A stretch of DNA of 9,623 nucleotides, taken from CAMBDR01 sp046597185. GTDB taxonomy: Bacteria; Pseudomonadota; Gammaproteobacteria; Burkholderiales; Burkholderiaceae_D. Position numbers and translations under genes: made by a program. Below, piece after piece: positions 1 to 7,335 of this stretch (position 1 is its first letter; every line of letters starts with the position of its first letter). Where the stretch lies: NCBI GenBank assembly GCA_046597185.1, contig JBKJLF010000732.1:1-9623 (forward strand), in the 5' to 3' direction. The notes below the pieces were generated by a model. That model was given only the letters and a program-made list of their open reading frames with translations, ran no database searches and was not told the DNA's origin.

Positions 1-243
1 GCGCATGCGATTAAATTCGGCCACATCCACCCCGCCTTGCGCAGTGGGTGCTTCGGTTTTTTGCGCACTAACCTTTTCGATCATGGCTTCGAGCTTTTTT
101 ACGTGCTGCTTTAAGGCATCAAGCTCGGCCTTTAACTCTTGCGCTGTTTGCGCCAGGGCCAAGCCAGGTAAGGCCAGCGCAATGGCGGTGGCAACGGCGA
201 TGGCGATGGCCGATTTTTTTAGCGTGGTGTTCAGTGCGTGCAT
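1..243 (-). CDS. Partial secreted coiled-coil protein, probable outer-membrane porin (5' end only)
   Basis: The visible part is the first 81 codons of a minus-strand gene; the left edge of the window cuts off the rest. ATG is at 241-243, with a clear AGGAGA ribosome binding site at 248-253 spaced 4 bases away. Residues 1-31 form a Sec signal peptide: Lys9-Lys10, a hydrophobic Ala/Ile/Leu core, then LALA with likely cleavage after Ala31. Residues 34-60 (AQELKAELDALKQHVKKLEA and on) show a heptad pattern typical of a short coiled coil. A Thr/Pro/Gly linker and then VDVAEFNRMR follow. A signal peptide, a short coiled coil and then VD.AEFNR is a layout I associate with betaproteobacterial outer-membrane porin-like proteins, but the barrel is not visible, so the function is inference. 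It lies 52 bp downstream of potI in the same direction, with its own possible promoter, so it may or may not belong to the polyamine operon. Confidence 0.6.
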   Translation of the reverse strand, partial: MHALNTTLKKSAIAIAVATAIALALPGLALAQTAQELKAELDALKQHVKKLEAMIEKVSAQKTEAPTAQGGVDVAEFNRMR

Positions 244-257
244 AAATTCTCCTGATT

Positions 258-281
258 GTGTTTATACTATTGGTGTTTATA
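258..281. repeat. 9-bp direct repeat before the porin-like gene
   Basis: GTGTTTATA occurs at 258-266 and again at 273-281, so the copies start 15 bases apart. Both are preceded by ATT. The left copy overlaps the proposed -10 element and the right copy lies in its spacer, so the repeat could be a regulator site or chance in an AT-rich gap. Confidence 0.4.
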
Positions 282-289
282 AAGGGCAA
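261..289 (-). promoter_or_regulatory. Possible sigma70-type promoter of the porin-like gene
   Basis: On the minus strand, TTGCCC (284-289) and TATAAA (261-266) are separated by exactly 17 bases, which is the preferred spacing. The matches to consensus are 4 of 6 and 5 of 6. The predicted start site would fall near 254, leaving a leader of only about 11 bases that contains the AGGAGA ribosome site. This is a sequence match only. The short leader is a reason for caution. Confidence 0.35.
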
Positions 290-295
290 GTTGGG

Positions 296-1141
296 TCATG
301 CCTGAGACGCATCTTTGAAGGCAGCAGAAATTTGTTGCTGCCGCAACCGTTCAGTCCGCGCTAGATACCAACTAGCAGCAATGATGCCGATACTTACCAC
401 AAAAATAGTGATCGCTGCAATCGCATTCACACTGGGGTTCACCCCGAGTTTGGCACGCGCAAAAATCACCATGGGCATGGTGGAATAACCGGGGCCAGAT
501 AAAAATTGGGACAATACCACGTCGTCCAGCGACAAAGTAAAGGTGAGCAACCAAGCCGAGCCGAGTGCCTGGGTAATATTGGGCAAGGTCACCAGAAAAA
601 ATACTTGATGCGGGCGGCAGCCCAAATCCATGGCCGCTTCTTCCAGTGATTTATTGACTTCTTGCAGCCGCGATTGCACCACCACGGTGGCATAGGCCAT
701 ACCCAGCAAGGAATGTCCGAGCCACATGGTAAAGATGCCACGTTCCGGGTAGCCCAAGCCACGCTGAATAGACACCAACAATAGCAAAAGCGAGAGGCCG
801 ATAATCACTTCTGGCATCACCAAGGGCGCATTCACCATGCCGCTAAAAAGCGTACGGCCAAAAAAACGCTTGTACCGATCCAGCACAAAAGCGGCAAACG
901 TGCCCAGGATAACCGATGCCGTCGCGGTCATGACGGCAATTTTGAGCGATAAACCAAAGGCAGTGATGATGACTTGGTCTTGCCACAGTTTGGCATACCA
1001 TTGGGTGGAAAAGCCGCTCCAAATCATGTCGTGTTTGGATTGGTTGAATGAAAAGACGATCAACACCACAATGGGAATATACAGGAACAGATAGCCAAAA
1101 CTTAACCATGCCCGCCCCACCCAACGCGCCACAGTCATCAT
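296..1141 (-). CDS. potI: Polyamine ABC transporter permease, PotI/SpuH type
   Basis: This is the second inner-membrane permease subunit of a PotFGHI-type putrescine importer. It has 281 residues, the same length I recall for E. coli PotI. About six membrane segments can be picked out (roughly residues 13-33, 60-86, 104-124, 140-157, 189-210 and 238-260). The cytoplasmic EAA loop that docks on the ATPase is at 168-188, with EEAAMDLG at its core. The NAPLVMPEVIIG stretch at 104-115 is typical of PotC/PotI permeases. ATG at 1139-1141 overlaps the potH stop codon as ATGA, which implies translational coupling. A second Met follows at once (MM), so the exact start could shift by one codon. PotI pairs with PotH to form the channel. 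The family call is safe; putrescine rather than spermidine rests on the binding protein and on the neighbouring catabolic genes. Confidence 0.95.
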   Translation of the reverse strand: MMTVARWVGRAWLSFGYLFLYIPIVVLIVFSFNQSKHDMIWSGFSTQWYAKLWQDQVIITAFGLSLKIAVMTATASVILGTFAAFVLDRYKRFFGRTLFSGMVNAPLVMPEVIIGLSLLLLLVSIQRGLGYPERGIFTMWLGHSLLGMAYATVVVQSRLQEVNKSLEEAAMDLGCRPHQVFFLVTLPNITQALGSAWLLTFTLSLDDVVLSQFLSGPGYSTMPMVIFARAKLGVNPSVNAIAAITIFVVSIGIIAASWYLARTERLRQQQISAAFKDASQA

Positions 1142-2031
1142 GAGCGGCCTCCTTGTTGTTCAACCTGGTATTTATTGAAAATTGCCATGGGCACTAAAAT
1201 CAGTAAGGCCACGACGACTGTGACGGCAGAAGCCATGGGCCAATCGTTGTTGCTGAAAAATTCATCGTATAACACTTTACCGATCATCAGTGTGTCGGGC
1301 CCCCCCAACAGCTCGGGAATCACAAATTCACCGACACAGGGAATAAACACCAACATGGCACCAGCGATGATGCCGGATTTGGATAAGGGAACGACCACGA
1401 GCCAAAATGTTTGCCATGGCGTGGCTCCTAAATCGGAAGCAGCTTCGAAAAAGCGACTATCCATTTTTACCAGGTTGGCGTAGAGCGGCAAAATCATGAA
1501 GGGTAAATGGGCGTAGACCATCCCGATTAAGAGCGAGGTTTGGGTGTGCAGCAACTGCAAGGGCTCTTGAATCAAGCCCAGGCTCATCAGCAATTGATTG
1601 AGCAAGCCGCTGGTGCTCAAAATGCCTTTCCATGCATAGATGCGCAGTAAAAAAGACGTCCAAAACGGCAGCAACACCGCCATCATTAAGGCGGGCCGTA
1701 CACTGGGCTTGGCACGCGCCATGAACCAGGCAAACGGGTAGCCAATCAATAAACATAAAACCGTGGTGAAAAAGGCGCTGGTGAGCGAGTTTTTATAGGT
1801 CTTGACATATAAATCATCCTGAAATAATGAGATATAGGTAGAGACTTTGATTTTTAAGGTGATGATGCCCTCGGAAAAGGTGGCCAGAGTGCCAAATCGA
1901 TCACCATCGCCCATTTCCACCAAGCTAAAACGCAACACGATGAGAAAGGGCACCAAAAACAAAACCAACAGCCAAATAAAAGGCACGCCGATAACGACGC
2001 GACGGCCCCAATTACTTTTAAATTTCACCAT
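1138..2031 (-). CDS. potH: Polyamine ABC transporter permease, PotH/SpuG type
   Basis: This is the first inner-membrane permease subunit (297 residues). It has a hydrophobic N-terminal segment at about 12-35 and a periplasmic region at about 36-80. Further membrane segments lie near 83-105, 114-133, 165-187, 220-242 and 266-287. The EAA loop is at 196-216 (EAASDLGATPWQTF), followed by LVVVPLSKSG, as expected in PotB/PotH permeases. The GEFVIPELLGGP stretch at 234-245 is also characteristic. The start ATG (2029-2031) has AGGAG at 2037-2041, spaced 5 bases, and that ribosome site overlaps the potG stop codon. The gap to potG is 8 bases and the stop overlaps the potI start by 4 bases, so potG, potH and potI look like one tightly coupled unit. 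I see no frameshift or missing motif. Confidence 0.95.
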   Translation of the reverse strand: MVKFKSNWGRRVVIGVPFIWLLVLFLVPFLIVLRFSLVEMGDGDRFGTLATFSEGIITLKIKVSTYISLFQDDLYVKTYKNSLTSAFFTTVLCLLIGYPFAWFMARAKPSVRPALMMAVLLPFWTSFLLRIYAWKGILSTSGLLNQLLMSLGLIQEPLQLLHTQTSLLIGMVYAHLPFMILPLYANLVKMDSRFFEAASDLGATPWQTFWLVVVPLSKSGIIAGAMLVFIPCVGEFVIPELLGGPDTLMIGKVLYDEFFSNNDWPMASAVTVVVALLILVPMAIFNKYQVEQQGGRS

Positions 2032-2039
2032 CTCCGCTC

Positions 2040-3203
2040 CTAATGGGTTAGTACTACCGCATCGCGCTCACTCCAATGGGCCCAGACTTTATCGCCCCAC
2101 TGCGGCAGTTGGCCGCTATGGCGCACGCTATTGGTGAGCGTGGCCTTAAGCACCATGCCGCTTGCCAATTTGATGTGGTAGACCGAATAACCGCCCAAAT
2201 ACACCCGCTCAATGACTTCGCCCTGCACATAATTGGGCGCGCCCGCTGGCACGCCCTCGGGCAACTCAAAACTCAAGGCAATTTTTTCCGGGCGCACACC
2301 AACCGAGGCAGCCATGCCTTCGGTGCCGGTAATGCCGTGCCCGATATACAGGCGGCATTCGGGCGCTTCGATCACGACATGATCGACTTCATCTTCCACC
2401 ACTTTGCCATGGAACATGGAAACGCTACCGATAAAGTCGGCCACGAAGCGGCAATTCGGGGTTTCATACACTTCATGCGGGCTGCCAATTTGCAGGATTT
2501 TGCCCTCGCTCATGATGGCGATGCGGGTGGCCATACTCATCGCTTCTTCCTGATCATGCGTCACCATGACGCAGGTGACGCCAACCTGTTCGATGATATT
2601 CACCAGTTCCAATTGGGTTTGCTCGCGCAATTTTTTATCCAGTGCGCCCAGCGGTTCATCCAGCAACAGCAACTGCGGGCGTTTGGCCAAACTGCGTGCC
2701 AGCGCCACCCTTTGTTGCTGCCCGCCCGAGAGTTGATGCGGTTTGCGTTTGGCATATTGGGTCAATTGCACCATGGTGAGCATTTTATTGACGCGCTCGG
2801 CAATCGCATCCTTGGGCATGCCGTCACGGCGCAAACCGAAGGCGATGTTATCCCACACGCTTAAATGCGGGAACAAGGCATACGATTGAAACATCATGTT
2901 GATGCTGCGTTGATAGGGCGGCAAATCAACAATGTTTTCACCATTTAAGCTGATTTGGCCTGAGGTGGGTGTTTCAAAACCGGCCAACATACGCAGTAAG
3001 GTGGATTTGCCACAGCCAGAACTACCCAATAACGCGAAAATCTCGCCCTTGTTAATCGTGACTGATACATCATTCACCGCCTTGACGCCATCAAAATCCT
3101 TGATCAGATGGGTGATCACCAAGGCGGGTTGGCCGGGCGCAATCGCTGGTTTTGCGAAAGCGCTGGCGGTAGGAGCGGTATGGTCGTTCATCGTGGCGCT
3201 CAT
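2040..3203 (-). CDS. potG: Polyamine ABC transporter ATP-binding protein, PotG/SpuF type
   Basis: This is the cytoplasmic ATPase that drives import through PotHI. Over 387 residues all nucleotide-binding motifs are intact: Walker A GSSGCGKST (60-68), Q-loop Gln106, signature LSGGQQQR (158-165), Walker B LLLLDEP (178-184), D-loop ALD (187-189) and switch His216. The C-terminal part (about 300-385, from VRPEKI on) fits a TOBE-type regulatory domain as in PotA/PotG. The SYALFPHLSVWDNIAFGL stretch is typical of the spermidine/putrescine/iron ATPase group. The first 25 residues are a variable extension rich in Ala, Thr and Pro. The chosen ATG (3201-3203) has only a weak ribosome site and lies 6 bp after the potF stop. 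ATG at 3189-3191 (Met5) is a possible alternative start. Close coupling to potF may compensate for the weak site. Confidence 0.95.
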   Translation of the reverse strand: MSATMNDHTAPTASAFAKPAIAPGQPALVITHLIKDFDGVKAVNDVSVTINKGEIFALLGSSGCGKSTLLRMLAGFETPTSGQISLNGENIVDLPPYQRSINMMFQSYALFPHLSVWDNIAFGLRRDGMPKDAIAERVNKMLTMVQLTQYAKRKPHQLSGGQQQRVALARSLAKRPQLLLLDEPLGALDKKLREQTQLELVNIIEQVGVTCVMVTHDQEEAMSMATRIAIMSEGKILQIGSPHEVYETPNCRFVADFIGSVSMFHGKVVEDEVDHVVIEAPECRLYIGHGITGTEGMAASVGVRPEKIALSFELPEGVPAGAPNYVQGEVIERVYLGGYSVYHIKLASGMVLKATLTNSVRHSGQLPQWGDKVWAHWSERDAVVLTH

Positions 3204-3209
3204 CGTGTC

Positions 3210-4340
3210 TTACAAACCGGTTTTAAATTTGGTATACACCCGGGTCATGGTGCGGCGAATGTCGGAACTGAGCGCTTCGGGGGCCACCATTTTCTTTTTA
3301 TCTGCATCGCTCAAGAAAATGGTTTTATTTTCGGCAATCTCTTTTTGCACAAACTTGAGGCTGGCCGCATTCGGGTTGGCGTAAAACACTTTATTACTCA
3401 ATCCGGCATGCACTTCAGGGCGCATCATGTAGTTCATAAATAAATGCGCGTTATTGGGATGAGCGGCATCGGCGGGAATGGCCATGGTGTCAAAAAACAG
3501 GGTTGCCGTGGTTTTTGGCACCAAGGCTTCGATTTTGTGGCCATTTTTTGCCTCATTGGCACGGCGCGCGGCGATGTTGATATCGCCCGACCAACCCAGT
3601 GCCACGCAAAGCGAACCGCTGGCCATGTCGTTGATATAGCCTGAGGAGCTAAACAGCGTCACATAGGGGCGAATTGACTGCAATAAGCGTCCTGCTTCCT
3701 GATAATCCGAACTGTTTTTCGAGTAAGCTGGTTTGCCCAGGTATTGCAGCGCGGGGGGTAAAATTTCTGAGGGCGAATCGAGGAAGGAGACACCGCACGA
3801 TTTGAGTTTGGAAATGTATTTCGGGTCAAACACCAAATCCCAGGCGTTCTCAGGCATGGGCATGCTGCCCAGTGCCGCTTTTACCTTATTCACATTGATG
3901 CCGACGGTGGTAAAACCCCATAACCAAACGATCAGGTGATCGTTACCGGCGTCCAGCTTGGCCACCTGGGCTTGAATTGTCGGGTCCATATTCACCAGAT
4001 TGGGCAATTTGCTTTTGTCGAGTTTGCGCAATAAACCGCCATCAATTTGCAAACGCGCCCAGTTGGCCGAAGGTACTACGATATCGTAGCCGGTTTTTCC
4101 TGCCACCAATTTGGCGTGTAATAGTTCATTGCTGTCGAAATTGTCGTAGCGTACCTTGATGCCAGTTTCTTTCTCAAAATTCTTGATGGTGTCTTCAGCG
4201 ATATAATCTGACCAGTTATAGATATTCAAGACTTTTTCTTCTTCAGCGCGCACCAGACTACTCACTGCCAGCAAGCTAAAACCCGCCAAACTCAACCAAG
4301 TGGCCAGCTTGAATTTTCGGCCATTTGTGTGCTTTGTCAT
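3210..4340 (-). CDS. potF: Periplasmic putrescine-binding protein, PotF/SpuD type
   Basis: This is the substrate-binding protein of the importer (376 residues). Residues 1-32 are a Sec signal peptide (hydrophobic core about 12-30, cleavage after VRA at Ala32) with no lipobox, so the protein is soluble in the periplasm. Compared from memory with E. coli PotF, the putrescine-contacting residues Trp37, Ser38, Asp39, Tyr40, Ser85, Glu185, Trp244, Asp247, Phe276, Asp278 and Tyr314 fall on Trp43, Ser44, Asp45, Tyr46, Ser91, Glu192, Trp250, Asp253, Phe282, Asp284 and Tyr320. Cys182 and Cys245 match the PotF disulfide pair. Phe282 in FFD, where I recall spermidine-selective SpuE having Trp, favours putrescine. 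The start is the ATG at 4338-4340, with GGAGAAG at 4344-4350. The frame is open upstream to a TTG at 4379, but that start has no ribosome site and would displace the signal peptide. Confidence 0.93.
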   Translation of the reverse strand: MTKHTNGRKFKLATWLSLAGFSLLAVSSLVRAEEEKVLNIYNWSDYIAEDTIKNFEKETGIKVRYDNFDSNELLHAKLVAGKTGYDIVVPSANWARLQIDGGLLRKLDKSKLPNLVNMDPTIQAQVAKLDAGNDHLIVWLWGFTTVGINVNKVKAALGSMPMPENAWDLVFDPKYISKLKSCGVSFLDSPSEILPPALQYLGKPAYSKNSSDYQEAGRLLQSIRPYVTLFSSSGYINDMASGSLCVALGWSGDINIAARRANEAKNGHKIEALVPKTTATLFFDTMAIPADAAHPNNAHLFMNYMMRPEVHAGLSNKVFYANPNAASLKFVQKEIAENKTIFLSDADKKKMVAPEALSSDIRRTMTRVYTKFKTGL

Positions 4341-4343
4341 TTG

Positions 4344-4350
4344 CTTCTCC
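4344..4350 (-). promoter_or_regulatory. Ribosome binding site that fixes the potF start
   Basis: GGAGAAG on the minus strand lies 3 bases before the ATG at 4338-4340, with its GGAG core 6 bases away. It separates the true start from the upstream in-frame TTG at 4379. The resulting N-terminus is a standard signal peptide. Confidence 0.75.
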
Positions 4351-4364
4351 AATCCAATAATAAA

Positions 4365-4394
4365 TTCAAAAAAGTTCAAATAAGTTTGAATAAG
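4365..4394. repeat. Three tandem 10-bp repeats containing a 16-bp dyad, upstream of potF
   Basis: Reading the plus strand, the decamers are TTCAAAAAAG (4365-4374), TTCAAATAAG (4375-4384) and TTTGAATAAG (4385-4394). Each starts one DNA turn after the last. The second and third together hold a perfect inverted repeat, TTCAAA-TAAG-TTTGAA (4375-4390). This sits in the 70-bp gap between the spuC stop and the potF start, ending 24 bp before potF. Helical phasing plus a dyad suits a protein-binding site or a bent DNA element. It is equally possible that this is AT-rich spacer with chance repetition. No convincing promoter hexamer pair accompanies it. Confidence 0.5.
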
Positions 4395-4410
4395 TGCGTC
4401 ATTCTTTTAA

Positions 4411-5826
4411 TTAGCGCAAGCCGCGCTGCTGCAAATCGGCCAAAGTTTTATCCAGACAATGCTTGATCAAGGCAATCATTTCATCAATTTGTGCCCTTGT
4501 GGTAATCAACGGTGGTGCGATAATCATACGGTCGCCCACGGCGCGCATAATCATGCCATTGCCAAACATATGGCCACGACAAATCATGCCTACACTCAAA
4601 CTACTATCAAACCATTCACTCTCATGCAGGCTTGCGCCTTTTTTCTTGACCAAATTCAAGCCCGCCATAAAGCCAAAGGTTTCCGCCAAACCGACCAAGG
4701 GATGGTCGATCAGCGCTTCAAAACACTGCTTCAGATAAGGGCCCGTATCATTGCGCACTTGTTGGATTAATTTTTCTTCATGCAGGATGCGCAAGTTGGC
4801 CAAGGCCGCAGCGCACGCCACCGGGTGGCCGGAATAAGTAAAGCCGTGGTTAAAGTCGCCGCCTTTTTCGATTAACACATCGGCCACCCTGTCCGATACC
4901 ATGACCCCGCCAATGGGGACATAGCCCGAGCTGACGCCCTTGGCAAAGGTGATTAAATCCGGGTGGACGCCTATGGCTTCGCAACCAAACCAATGGCCCA
5001 GCCGCCCAAAGCCGCAAATGACTTCATCGCTAATCATTAAAATATCGTATTTGCGGCAAATGCGTTCGATTTCCGGCCAATAGCTATCGGGTGGAATAAT
5101 CACCCCGCCCGCCCCCTGCACCGGTTCGCCAATAAAGGCTGCCACCCGCTCCACCCCGACTTCAAGAATTTTCTCTTCCAGCCAGGAGGCTGCTTTTAAG
5201 CCAAATTCATCCGGCGTCATGCCCGCACCACCTTCGAGGTAATACGGCTGGCCGATATGCACGATGTCGGGAATCGGCAAACCGCCCTGCTCATGCATGC
5301 CCGACATGCCGCCCAGCGAGGCACCGGCCATGGTGCTGCCATGGTAGGCATTGTGGCGGCTGATGATGACATGCTTGTTTTTATGCCCCAGCACATCCCA
5401 ATAACGCCGCACCATGCGAATGATGGTGTCATTGCCTTCGGAGCCGGAACCGGTAAAAAACACATGGTTAAATTGTGACGGGGCCACTTCAGTCAGCGCG
5501 GTCGCCAGTTTGACGGCGGGCAGATTGGTGGTTTGAAAAAAGCTGTTATAAAACGGCAATTGCATCATTTGCGCATAAGCAGCATCGCAAATGGCTTTGC
5601 GGCCATAGCCAACATTCACGCACCACAGGCCGGACATGCCGTCAATTAAGCGCTTGTCTTCGGAATCCCATAAATAAATGCCCTCCCCTTTGACCATCAC
5701 CCTGGCACCTCGCCCGTTGAGGTCTTTAAAATCGGTGAAGGGGTGGAGATAATGCGCGCTATCCAGTTCTTGGATGCGTGCGGTGTCAAAATCTTGATCT
5801 TCGGCCAAAATCGAATTGAATGGCAT
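4411..5826 (-). CDS. spuC: Putrescine-pyruvate aminotransferase, SpuC type
   Basis: This is a class III PLP-dependent aminotransferase of 471 residues that would convert putrescine plus pyruvate to 4-aminobutyraldehyde plus alanine in the cytoplasm. Fold type I features are intact: GSGSEGND (126-133) for phosphate binding, Tyr161-His162-Gly163 in the cofactor stacking segment, SDEVICGFGR with Asp267 pairing to the PLP ring nitrogen, the Schiff-base Lys296 in TFAKGVSSGY, and FTYSGHPVACAAA (329-341). Tracts such as GLWCVNVGYGR (67-77), PFYNSFFQT (91-99) and MRAVGDRMIIAPPL (427-440) closely resemble what I recall of P. aeruginosa SpuC. ATG at 5824-5826 has AGGAAA at 5831-5836. It lies between spuB (32 bp upstream) and potF (70 bp downstream), as in the spu operon. 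Related omega-transaminases (for example beta-alanine-pyruvate) share the fold, so the substrate call depends partly on context. Confidence 0.9.
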   Translation of the reverse strand: MPFNSILAEDQDFDTARIQELDSAHYLHPFTDFKDLNGRGARVMVKGEGIYLWDSEDKRLIDGMSGLWCVNVGYGRKAICDAAYAQMMQLPFYNSFFQTTNLPAVKLATALTEVAPSQFNHVFFTGSGSEGNDTIIRMVRRYWDVLGHKNKHVIISRHNAYHGSTMAGASLGGMSGMHEQGGLPIPDIVHIGQPYYLEGGAGMTPDEFGLKAASWLEEKILEVGVERVAAFIGEPVQGAGGVIIPPDSYWPEIERICRKYDILMISDEVICGFGRLGHWFGCEAIGVHPDLITFAKGVSSGYVPIGGVMVSDRVADVLIEKGGDFNHGFTYSGHPVACAAALANLRILHEEKLIQQVRNDTGPYLKQCFEALIDHPLVGLAETFGFMAGLNLVKKKGASLHESEWFDSSLSVGMICRGHMFGNGMIMRAVGDRMIIAPPLITTRAQIDEMIALIKHCLDKTLADLQQRGLR

Positions 5827-5858
5827 AATATTTCCTATTTATTATTTTAAATAAATAA
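5827..5858. other. AT-only-like spacer between spuB and spuC
   Basis: This 32-bp gap is almost entirely A and T apart from the two C bases of the spuC ribosome site. It contains TTATTT-T-AAATAA, a short near-palindrome in the middle. An unstructured AT-rich leader would keep the spuC ribosome site accessible. There is no GC stem, so it does not look like a terminator. Confidence 0.4.
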
Positions 5859-7229
5859 TTATACGTGTAACAACAAATGCTCGCGTTCCCAAGGGCTGAT
5901 TACCGTCATAAATTCGATATGTTCCAAATCCTTGATGGCGGCATACACATCGATAAAGCGTTGCCCCAAAATATGCGCGAGACGGGATTCATGGCGTAAA
6001 GCTTGCAAGGCTTCCGGCAAACCTTGCGGTAATTCCACTTTTAAGTCGTAGGCGCTACCCATGGTGATGGGGGTGGGTTCAATTTGATCAATCATGCCCA
6101 AGTACCCACAAGCGAGCGTGACCGCCAAGGCCAAATACGGGTTGGCATCGGCACCGATGATGCGGTTTTCCACGCGCCGATCTTGCGGCCCCGATTCGGG
6201 AATCCTAAAACCCACGGTGCGGTTATCTTTACCCCATTGAATATTGATTGGTGCGGCGGTATGGCGTACCAGGCGGCGATAAGAATTCACATACGGCGCA
6301 ACAATTGCCATGGCCGCTGGCATATAGCGCTGCAAGCCACCGATATAGTGGTAAAAGGTTTTGGAAGGCGAGCCATCGAGATTGCTGAAAATGTTTTGCC
6401 GGGTTGCGCTATCGACCACACTTTGATGCACATGCATGGCCGACCCCGGTTCACCCGTCATGGGTTTGGCCATAAAGGTGGCGTACATTTCATGCTTGAG
6501 CGCGGCTTCGCGCAGGGTGCGCTTGAAGAAAAATACTTTATCGGCCAAACCCAGCGGCTCGCCATGCAAAAAGTTAATTTCCATCTGCCCGGCACCGATT
6601 TCATGAATCAGGGTATCGACATCGAGTTGCATCAGTTCGCAATAATCGTAGATATCTTCAAACAGCGGGTCAAATTCATTGACCGCATCAATGCTATACA
6701 CCTGGCGGCTGGTTTCGGAGCGGCCACTGCGGCCAATCGGTGGGCGTAGCGGCAGGTTCGGGTCGATGTTTTTATCGGTCAGATAAAATTCCAGCTCCGG
6801 GGCCACCACGGGCGACCAGCCTTTGTCGGTATATAACTTGAGCACCCGGCGCAACACCGTGCGCGGGGCAAAATCCACCATGGTGCCGTCGGCAAAATAA
6901 CAATCATGGATCACTTGCGCGGTGGGGTCTACCGCCCAAGGCACCAGGGTAATGGTTTCCGGGTCGGCTTTTAAAATCATATCGCGATCAGTGGCGGAAA
7001 TGGCGCGATCATAGGGTTCGTCATCGGTCGGGTAATTGCCGGTGACCGTCATGCCGAGCACCGCTTCCGGGATGCGCATGCCGCGCTCTTGCGTGAACTT
7101 GGTGCGCGGCAGAATTTTGCCGCGTGCCACGCCAGTTAAATCGGGCACCAGGCATTCAATTTCACTGACTCGTTTTTCGTTGAGCCAATCTTCCATATTG
7201 GCGTAGGTAAAATTTTTATGAATCGACAT
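5859..7229 (-). CDS. spuB: Gamma-glutamylputrescine synthetase (glutamate-putrescine ligase), SpuB/PuuA type
   Basis: This is a glutamine synthetase family ligase (456 residues) expected to join glutamate to putrescine with ATP, the first step of the gamma-glutamylation route. The N-terminal beta-grasp part (about 18-115) carries LVPDLTGVARGKILP (27-41), a hallmark of the PuuA/SpuB/GlnT group. The catalytic part holds the expected metal and substrate residues: Glu145 and Glu147 in APELEFYL, Glu210 and Glu217 in HEIGAGQMEIN, His266 and His268 in SAMHVHQS, and RRVENRIIGADANPYLA (351-367) with Arg352 and Glu354. It lacks the adenylylation-loop region of standard GlnA. ATG at 7227-7229 has GGAG at 7237-7240. 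Its neighbours spuA and spuC support polyamine rather than ammonia as acceptor. Related ligases for other amines cannot be excluded by eye. Confidence 0.92.
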   Translation of the reverse strand: MSIHKNFTYANMEDWLNEKRVSEIECLVPDLTGVARGKILPRTKFTQERGMRIPEAVLGMTVTGNYPTDDEPYDRAISATDRDMILKADPETITLVPWAVDPTAQVIHDCYFADGTMVDFAPRTVLRRVLKLYTDKGWSPVVAPELEFYLTDKNIDPNLPLRPPIGRSGRSETSRQVYSIDAVNEFDPLFEDIYDYCELMQLDVDTLIHEIGAGQMEINFLHGEPLGLADKVFFFKRTLREAALKHEMYATFMAKPMTGEPGSAMHVHQSVVDSATRQNIFSNLDGSPSKTFYHYIGGLQRYMPAAMAIVAPYVNSYRRLVRHTAAPINIQWGKDNRTVGFRIPESGPQDRRVENRIIGADANPYLALAVTLACGYLGMIDQIEPTPITMGSAYDLKVELPQGLPEALQALRHESRLAHILGQRFIDVYAAIKDLEHIEFMTVISPWEREHLLLHV

Positions 7230-7256
7230 AATAAGACTCCGTCAGGTTGCAGGCAA

Positions 7257-7281
7257 GCTGGCATATTCATTTTTGGCCAGC
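7257..7281. repeat. Inverted repeat GCTGGC/GCCAGC before spuB
   Basis: GCTGGC (7257-7262) and GCCAGC (7276-7281) flank a 13-base AT-rich loop in the leader of spuB, 28 bases before its start codon. The stem is only 6 bp and no T-run follows on the minus strand. It could be a weak RNA hairpin or operator, not a terminator. Confidence 0.35.
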
Positions 7282-7288
7282 ACGTTAT

Positions 7289-7305
7289 TGACCTTCGTAA
7301 AGTCA
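7289..7305. promoter_or_regulatory. 17-bp near-palindrome before spuB, possible operator
   Basis: TGACCTTCGTAAAGTCA reads as two 7-base arms (TGACCTT and AAAGTCA) around a CGT centre, with one mismatch between arms. In RNA from the minus strand the mismatch becomes a G-U pair, giving a 7-pair stem with a 3-base loop. It lies in the 106-bp gap between spuA and spuB, 60 bases before the spuB start. The size and symmetry suit a dimeric repressor or activator. No specific regulator can be named. Confidence 0.4.
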
Positions 7306-7335
7306 GGGCACTAAGGAACATTACGCTTCCAAAAC

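Noticed and set aside
2076..2864. Long plus-strand open frame (262 codons) opposite potG
   Set aside because: It lies wholly inside the well-supported ATPase gene, is rich in His, Gln and Phe as expected from antisense codons, shows no recognisable family motif, and has no matching ribosome site.
4341..4379. Longer potF from an upstream TTG
   Set aside because: There is no ribosome site at that TTG, it would put 13 extra residues before a normal signal peptide, and the ATG at 4340 has a good GGAGAAG site.
6084..6749. Plus-strand open frame (221 codons) opposite spuB
   Set aside because: It is antisense to conserved glutamine-synthetase motifs that explain this DNA fully; its own translation shows no family pattern.
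7263..7281. Sigma54 site (TGGCC...TGC) in the spuB leader
   Set aside because: The distance between GG and GC is 14 bases, not the required 10.
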